From Gallionella sp. (GTDB taxonomy: Bacteria; Pseudomonadota; Gammaproteobacteria; Burkholderiales; Gallionellaceae), in assembly GCA_023229845.1 (NCBI GenBank), contig JALNYK010000050.1, forward strand, positions 1,243 through 11,876: DNA of 10,634 nt, read 5' to 3'. Every line of letters begins with the position of its first letter. Position 1 is the first letter of the stretch. Shown here one piece after another: positions 6,087 to 10,634 of the stretch. Under the pieces are notes generated by a model, which ran no database searches, was not told where the DNA came from, and saw only the letters and a list, made by a program, of their open reading frames with translations. The position numbers were made by a program, and so were the translations under genes.

Positions 6087-7358
6087 ATGGAAGACCGAGG
6101 CAACAAGACCATCATGTGCAGTGTTTTCTTCCTGGATATCGTGGCATATTCCAAGAAGTCGGTGGCCGGGCAGATTTCGTTGAAGGAACGGTTCAACAGT
6201 TATCTTTCCGAGGCCATTCGCGACGTGCCGGTCGCCGATCGCATCATCCTCGATACCGGGGATGGTGCGGCCATCAATTTTCTCGGCGACGTGGAAGATG
6301 CGCTCAAGGCCGCATTGAGCCTGCGCGAGAGTTTGCTGAAAAAAGAAGATCCGGGTTCCGACAATCCGCTGCTGGTGCGCATGGGGATCAATCTCGGGCC
6401 GGTGCGTCTGGTCAGGGATATCAACGGGCAACCGAATATCGTCGGGGATGGCATTAACGTCGCGCAACGCGTGATGGGTTTCGCGGATGCCGGTCAGGTG
6501 CTGGTATCCCGTTCTTATTACGATGCCGTTTCTCGCCTTTCCCACCAGTATGCCGAGATGTTTCACTATCAGGGTTCGCGCACCGACAAGCATGTGCGCG
6601 AGCACGAGGTGTATGCGATCGGTTATCCGGGCGAACTGGCACCCAAGGTCGCACCGGTGGTGGTGGCTGACGACGGGTGGGCTGCCGGATCGAGTTTCTT
6701 GTGGGGACGCTTCAGGCAGGTCTGGAATGCTGCAGCATTGCGGCTGGATAAGGGCGTGGCCGCAATGCTTGCTCGCATCGGTCAACTAGAGCCCAGACAG
6801 CGTCTGATCTATGCCGGTGTTGCTGTCGCACTGTTGCTGATCGCCGTGTTGGCGCTGAAACTGGCGAGCCCGGACGATGTGCAGAACGGTTCGTCGCAGG
6901 CGGTCGTTCAGCCGGTTTCGGCTGTCATGGCCTCGGTGTCAGAGGAACAAGCTGCGATGGAGAAGAATGCGGAACCGGTGCGTACAGAACCAGTTCAGGC
7001 CAAGAAGAAAGACGCTGCGCAGAAACCGGTCGAGAAGCGGTCTATCGATAGCAAGGCGGAAAACAAAAAGACCGCCGTTCAATCGAAGGCGCCCGTCGCA
7101 ACGAACGGAGGCGGATTGTTCGATCCTGTCGAAAGGGGGGCGGACGGATTTATTTCGGTCAGCTGCAAGGATGGCTCCCAGGTGTTCGTGGATGGCTCGC
7201 AAAAGGGCAAGGTAGGAACGGGAGCATTGACTCTGGCGGTAGCACCCGGGAAGCATACCGTGATCGTCAGTCATTCCGCTGGTGGCATTTCTACCCAGAG
7301 TGTCGATGTCGTGTCGGGAAAGACGGTGCGCATCAGGCCGGGTTTTTGCGGCCAGTAA
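6087..7358 (+). CDS. Membrane-anchored class III nucleotide cyclase homologue with C-terminal PEGA-like domain
   Basis: The first 180 residues are a class III adenylate/guanylate cyclase homology domain. Both metal-binding aspartates are visible: D17 in FFLDIVAYS and D59 in DTGDGAAINF. The transition-state pair N124/R128 lies in GDGINVAQRV, and D121 occupies the usual purine-contacting position. The Lys that normally contacts adenine, four residues before the second metal Asp, is L55. Nucleotide specificity, or even activity, is therefore open. A single membrane helix lies at 240–260 (LIYAGVAVALLLIAVLALKL) after an RQR, predicting the cyclase domain inside and the C-terminus outside. A Lys/Ala/Glu-rich linker (about 285–338) leads to a PEGA-like beta domain at about 355–418 with SQVFVDGSQKG and APGKHTV, often seen in envelope-associated proteins. 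Ribosome site GGAAG at 6077–6081 supports the ATG at 6087. A kinase gene follows 35 bases downstream, suggesting a shared signalling unit. Confidence 0.85.
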   Translation: MEDRGNKTIMCSVFFLDIVAYSKKSVAGQISLKERFNSYLSEAIRDVPVADRIILDTGDGAAINFLGDVEDALKAALSLRESLLKKEDPGSDNPLLVRMGINLGPVRLVRDINGQPNIVGDGINVAQRVMGFADAGQVLVSRSYYDAVSRLSHQYAEMFHYQGSRTDKHVREHEVYAIGYPGELAPKVAPVVVADDGWAAGSSFLWGRFRQVWNAAALRLDKGVAAMLARIGQLEPRQRLIYAGVAVALLLIAVLALKLASPDDVQNGSSQAVVQPVSAVMASVSEEQAAMEKNAEPVRTEPVQAKKKDAAQKPVEKRSIDSKAENKKTAVQSKAPVATNGGGLFDPVERGADGFISVSCKDGSQVFVDGSQKGKVGTGALTLAVAPGKHTVIVSHSAGGISTQSVDVVSGKTVRIRPGFCGQ

Positions 7359-7368
7359 GGACGCGGCG

Positions 7369-7401
7369 ATGAAGACTTTTATGGACGGAATCCATGATTA
7401 G
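7369..7401 (+). CDS. Possible 10-codon leader ORF overlapping the kinase start
   Basis: ATG at 7369 opens a ten-residue frame (MKTFMDGIHD) that ends at TAG 7399–7401. It overlaps the first codons of the kinase gene, which starts at 7394 in another frame. It has a better ribosome site (AAGGA at 7357–7361, seven bases upstream) than the kinase itself. It could bring ribosomes to the kinase start by re-initiation, or it may simply be chance. Only the arrangement is seen; no function is known. Confidence 0.25.
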   Translation: MKTFMDGIHD

Positions 7402-8641
7402 CCAGCTGGGGCGCTACGAGATATTGGGCGAGCTCGGACAGGGCGCGATGGGCGTGGTCTACAAGGCCAAGGACCCGCTGATCGACCGCGTGGTTGCGAT
7501 CAAGACCATCAATCTCGGCTTGGCGATGGAAGAGAAGGAGGAGTACGAGGGCCGCTTCTATCAGGAAGCCAAGGCTGCCGGACGACTCAATCACCCTAAC
7601 ATCGTGACCATTTACGACGTAGGCAAGAGCGGCGACGTCGCCTACATCGCGATGGAATTCCTGCAAGGCCGCGAACTGCGCGACATCCTGAACGACAGCG
7701 GGCTGCTGCCGGTCGATCAGGTGCTGGACATCGTGGCGCAGGTGGCGCTGGGATTGTCCTATGCGCATGAACACGAGATCGTGCATCGTGACGTGAAGCC
7801 GTCCAACATCATGGTGGTGCGCGACGGACATGTGAAAATCACCGACTTTGGCATCGCGCGCATGGCCTCGTCGGCGGTGCGCACCCAGACCGGCATGGTG
7901 CTCGGCTCGCCAAAATACATGTCGCCCGAGCAGGTTATGGGCAAGAACATCGACCAGCGTTCGGACATCTTCTCGCTGGGGGTGATGCTCTATGAGATGC
8001 TGACCGGGCAGGCGCCGTTCAATGGCGACAACGTCAATGCCATTATGTATCAGACGCTGAATGCGGCGCCGTCCCCGCCCAGTCTGCTCAATCCGGACGC
8101 GCCCGATATGCTCAACTTCATCGTCGCCAAGGCCTTGGCCAAGGCGGTGGATGACCGCTACCAGAATGCCAAGGATTTTGCCGCCGATCTGCGCGCCTGC
8201 CGCGATACCTTGCCGCGCTCTGGCCAAGTGCTCGATGTGTCCAAGTCCCCTGCCGGGGGGGAGAAGAAACTGCCGGATGCGATCTCGGTGACCGGCAACA
8301 GGAGCGTCGAAGAGGATGTCGGGTCGATCTCGACGGCCAAGCTGTCTCAGGCGTTCGATTCTGGCGCTGCGACCATGCGGTTGGCCGCGCTGACTACCAG
8401 TCCGGAAGAGGTCGACGAGCTTTCCAAGACCCTGAAGCTGGTGCGCCCCAGCACGGAGGCCATCAATCGCGCCGCCCCGGTAAAAAATGCCGCTGCCCGC
8501 ATGCCGCCTGTCGCAGCTTCCCGTTCCGCGGTGCGTCAGGATAAGCGCGAGGCAACCGGCACAGGTTCCGGTGTCGGCAATTTTCTGTTGTTCGTCATCG
8601 TAGCGCTGGTGCTGCTGGGCATAGCCGCGATATTCATATAA
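7394..8641 (+). CDS. Serine/threonine protein kinase with C-terminal membrane anchor
   Basis: This is a Hanks-type (eukaryotic-like) Ser/Thr kinase. All core motifs are present: glycine loop GQGAMGVV at 15–22, ATP-anchoring K37 in VAIK, its partner E58, catalytic loop HRDVKPSN at 131–138, DFG at 151–153, activation-segment end YMSPEQ at 175–180, D191, and R255 in the late DDRYQ motif. The activation loop holds several Ser/Thr (S159, S160, T164, T166) that could be autophosphorylated. Residues about 275–395 are a Ser/Thr/Ala-rich linker of low complexity. The chain ends in one hydrophobic helix at 397–415 with nothing after it, so the kinase is a cytoplasmic domain anchored by its tail, without PASTA or other external sensor. 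The ribosome site (GACGGA) is modest. No partner phosphatase is in the window. The adjacent cyclase-like protein is a plausible functional partner, which is inference. Confidence 0.94.
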   Translation: MISQLGRYEILGELGQGAMGVVYKAKDPLIDRVVAIKTINLGLAMEEKEEYEGRFYQEAKAAGRLNHPNIVTIYDVGKSGDVAYIAMEFLQGRELRDILNDSGLLPVDQVLDIVAQVALGLSYAHEHEIVHRDVKPSNIMVVRDGHVKITDFGIARMASSAVRTQTGMVLGSPKYMSPEQVMGKNIDQRSDIFSLGVMLYEMLTGQAPFNGDNVNAIMYQTLNAAPSPPSLLNPDAPDMLNFIVAKALAKAVDDRYQNAKDFAADLRACRDTLPRSGQVLDVSKSPAGGEKKLPDAISVTGNRSVEEDVGSISTAKLSQAFDSGAATMRLAALTTSPEEVDELSKTLKLVRPSTEAINRAAPVKNAAARMPPVAASRSAVRQDKREATGTGSGVGNFLLFVIVALVLLGIAAIFI

Positions 8642-8645
8642 GCGG

Positions 8646-9065
8646 ATGCCGGGAATGGCGATCCATGCTTCGCCGCGTCTTCTTGTTCTGTTGTTTCTGG
8701 CGCATCTGCTCGCCGCTCTGGCAGTAAATGCCACCCCGCTGCCGCTGCCAGTCAGATTGGTGATATTCCTGCCGGTGCTTGTCAGCCTGACTTACCATTC
8801 GGCACGCGATGCATTGCTGCGGCTTCCGACTTCATGGATCAGTCTGTCCATCGGTGATGGCACGGCGACGATCATTACCCTCGACGGTTCCGAGCTGACC
8901 GGGCAGGTCTCAGGCAGCAGCGTTGCCACGCCCGGCTTCGTAATATTGCGCATCAAGCCGGACGGCAAGCGATGGTCAGTCGCGCGCGTGATCTTTCCGG
9001 ATGCGTTGGAGCACGACGCGTATCGCGAGTTGTGCGTTCGCCTGAGGTTTCCTAGCGGGGCGTGA
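8646..9065 (+). CDS. YgfX-like small membrane protein
   Basis: This 139-residue protein has two closely spaced hydrophobic helices (about 11–28 and 34–50) joined by a short Pro-rich turn. A soluble tail follows with a conserved-looking Trp (W64), a beta-rich middle (GTATIITLDGSELTGQVSG, 72–90) and a closing FPDALEHDAYRELCVRLRF at 117–135. That layout, especially the final pDalxxxxfRxLrvrLr pattern, matches the YgfX/CptA family as I remember it. In E. coli YgfX is paired with SdhE (YgfY), and the pair has been described as a toxin-antitoxin system affecting cell division proteins, though that role is debated. No SdhE-like gene is in this window. The ATG at 8646 lies four bases after the kinase stop; an in-frame ATG at 8655 is an alternative. 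The 3' end overlaps the nadB 3' end by 14 bases. Confidence 0.65.
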   Translation: MPGMAIHASPRLLVLLFLAHLLAALAVNATPLPLPVRLVIFLPVLVSLTYHSARDALLRLPTSWISLSIGDGTATIITLDGSELTGQVSGSSVATPGFVILRIKPDGKRWSVARVIFPDALEHDAYRELCVRLRFPSGA

Positions 9066-10632
9066 GTATCGTCGGTTGCGGGTTCGCTTGGATCTCCGGA
9101 TAGTCCTTGCTGAAGTGCAGGCCGCGGCTCTCGTGGCGCAGCAGCGCGCTTTGCACGATCAGTTCCGCGTTCATCACCAGATTGCGCAGCTCCAGCAGGT
9201 CCGGGCTGATGTGGAAGTTGGTGTAATACTCGTTGATTTCGTCCTGCAACAACTGGATGCGGTGTTGCGCGCGCTGCAACCGTTTGTTGGTGCGTACGAT
9301 GCCGACGTAATCCCACATGAAGTGGCGCAGTTCGGCCCAGTTGTGCGAAATGACGATCTGTTCGTCCGCATCGGTGACGCGGCTTTCGTCCCACGCCGGC
9401 AACGCCGGCAGCGAGCGTTGCGGCTTGTCCAGAATGTCGCGTGCCGCGGCATCGGCGAACACCAGACATTCCAGCAGCGAGTTGCTGGCCAACCGGTTCG
9501 CGCCGTGCAGCCCGGTGTAGGCGGTCTCGCCGACCGCATACAGGTTTTCGACGTCGGTGCGCGCGGACAGGTCGGTCATGACGCCGCCGCAGGTGTAATG
9601 TGCCGCCGGCACCACGGGAATCGGCTCCTTGCTGATGTTGATGCCCAGCTTGAGGCAGCGTGCGTAGATGGTCGGGAAGTGTTCCTGCAGGAATTCGACC
9701 GACTGGTGCGAGATGTCCAGATAGACGCAATCCAGCCCGCGTTTCTTCATCTCGAAGTCGATCGCCCGTGCCACCACGTCGCGCGGCGCGAGTTCCGCGC
9801 GCGCGTCGTGGGCGGGCATGAAGCGCGTGCCGTCCGGCAGCTTCAATATGCCGCCTTCGCCGCGCACCGCCTCGCTGATCAGGAAAGACTTGGCATGCGG
9901 GTGGTACAGACAGGTCGGGTGGAACTGGATGAATTCCATATTGGCGACGCGGCAGCCGGCGCGCCAGGCCATCGCGATGCCGTCGCCGGTCGCCGTGTCC
10001 GGATTGGTGGTGTAGAGGTAAACCTTGCCGCTGCCGCCGGTCGCCAGGATGATGTCCTGCGCGGCGATGGTGATGACCTCGTCGCTCAGGCAGTTCAGCG
10101 CGTATGCTCCGTAACAGCGATTGTCCGCCAGTCCTAGCTTCTTGCCGGTGATCAGGTCGACCGAGATGTGGTTCTCCAGCACCGTGATGTTCGGATGCCG
10201 CAGCACTTTTGCGGCTAGCGTTTCCTGCACCGCCTGGCCGGTCGCGTCGGCCGCATGAATGATGCGGCGCTGGCTGTGTCCGCCCTCGCGGGTGAGGTGG
10301 TAGCCCATGCCGCTGGACTCGTCGCGGGTGAACGCCACACCCTGGGAGATCAGCCAGTCGATTGCGGCCTTGCCATGTTCGACGACATGGCGCGTGGCGA
10401 TCGTGTCGCATAGGCCGGCACCGGCGGTGAGTGTGTCCTGAATATGCGCGTCCAGCGTGTCGCTTTCGGACAGCACCGCGGCGATGCCGCCCTGCGCCCA
10501 GCTGCTGGCGCCATCCAGCAGGGATTTCTTGGTGATCAGTCCCACCCGTTGGTGCTCGGCCAGCTTGAGGGCCAGCGTCAGTCCGGCGAGGCCGCTGCCG
10601 ATGATCAGCGTATCGAATTTCAGCACTTGCAT
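9052..10632 (-). CDS. nadB: L-aspartate oxidase
   Basis: NadB is the FAD flavoenzyme that oxidises L-aspartate to iminoaspartate, which NadA then uses to make quinolinate for NAD synthesis; it can also use fumarate as electron acceptor. The 526 residues carry the dinucleotide fold GSGLAG at 12–17, the FAD-contacting SSWAQGGIAA at 43–52, and active-site motifs REGGHS at 115–120, FIQFHPT at 234–240, LAPRDVVARA at 281–290 (R284) and AAHYTCGG at 343–350 (H345). The ETAYTGLHGANRLASNSLLE block at 369–388 is also intact. The ATG sits three bases from the right edge of the window (complement of 10630–10632). It gives a typical N-terminus, so the gene appears complete, although its promoter is outside. 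It is convergent with the YgfX-like gene, with stops overlapping by 14 bases. Succinate dehydrogenase/fumarate reductase flavoproteins are related, but the length and motifs favour NadB. Confidence 0.96.
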   Translation of the reverse strand: MQVLKFDTLIIGSGLAGLTLALKLAEHQRVGLITKKSLLDGASSWAQGGIAAVLSESDTLDAHIQDTLTAGAGLCDTIATRHVVEHGKAAIDWLISQGVAFTRDESSGMGYHLTREGGHSQRRIIHAADATGQAVQETLAAKVLRHPNITVLENHISVDLITGKKLGLADNRCYGAYALNCLSDEVITIAAQDIILATGGSGKVYLYTTNPDTATGDGIAMAWRAGCRVANMEFIQFHPTCLYHPHAKSFLISEAVRGEGGILKLPDGTRFMPAHDARAELAPRDVVARAIDFEMKKRGLDCVYLDISHQSVEFLQEHFPTIYARCLKLGINISKEPIPVVPAAHYTCGGVMTDLSARTDVENLYAVGETAYTGLHGANRLASNSLLECLVFADAAARDILDKPQRSLPALPAWDESRVTDADEQIVISHNWAELRHFMWDYVGIVRTNKRLQRAQHRIQLLQDEINEYYTNFHISPDLLELRNLVMNAELIVQSALLRHESRGLHFSKDYPEIQANPQPTILTPR

Positions 10633-10634
10633 GT

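Noticed and set aside
7379..8734. Long minus-strand open frame opposite the kinase gene
   Set aside because: It mirrors the codon structure of the complete Hanks-type kinase, and its translation is His/Arg/Gln-rich without motifs.
9076..10137. Plus-strand open frame of 353 codons opposite nadB
   Set aside because: nadB on the minus strand has all the active-site motifs; the opposing frame shows no domain and has the composition of an antisense shadow.

Overview
The window looks like chromosomal DNA of a GC-rich (about 60%) betaproteobacterium. The gene order ffs–dnaX–ybaB–recR, the class I fumarase, the small Alu-less SRP RNA, the PagL-type outer-membrane protein and the YgfX-like/nadB pair all fit that assignment. 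I lean towards the Nitrosomonadales/Gallionella–Sideroxydans side, but this is an impression and not a measured result. No phage, transposase gene, CRISPR array, tRNA or rRNA is visible.

Left part (1–1860). A possible tail of an upstream gene overlaps the start of an intact class I fumarase. Between the fumarase and the SRP RNA gene (ffs) lies a non-coding stretch that is mostly one 152-base element. It is bounded by 16-base terminal inverted repeats and is full of smaller hairpins. This is the least explained sequence in the window.

Middle (1886–6018). A run of closely spaced forward genes follows: a PagL-like lipid A deacylase, dnaX (clamp-loader tau subunit, TTG start), ybaB/ebfC (nucleoid-associated protein), recR (recombination mediator) and rluB-like (rRNA pseudouridine synthase, overlapping recR by ATGA). 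The gaps are 11, 15, 37 and -4 bases, so one operon is likely. The PagL-like gene is the odd member, because ffs and dnaX are often direct neighbours.

Right part (6087–9065). A signalling-flavoured cluster runs in the same direction. It has a membrane-anchored class III nucleotide-cyclase homologue with an outward-facing PEGA-like domain, then a serine/threonine protein kinase with a C-terminal membrane tail, then a small two-helix membrane protein of the YgfX type. A short leader ORF overlaps the kinase start. The YgfX-like gene meets nadB (L-aspartate oxidase, first step of NAD synthesis, minus strand) tail to tail with a 14-base overlap.

Most of the window is ordinary housekeeping sequence. 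The items most worth a second look are the 152-base inverted-repeat element, the cyclase/kinase pair with an altered cyclase substrate site, and the PagL-like protein that lacks the expected catalytic acid.
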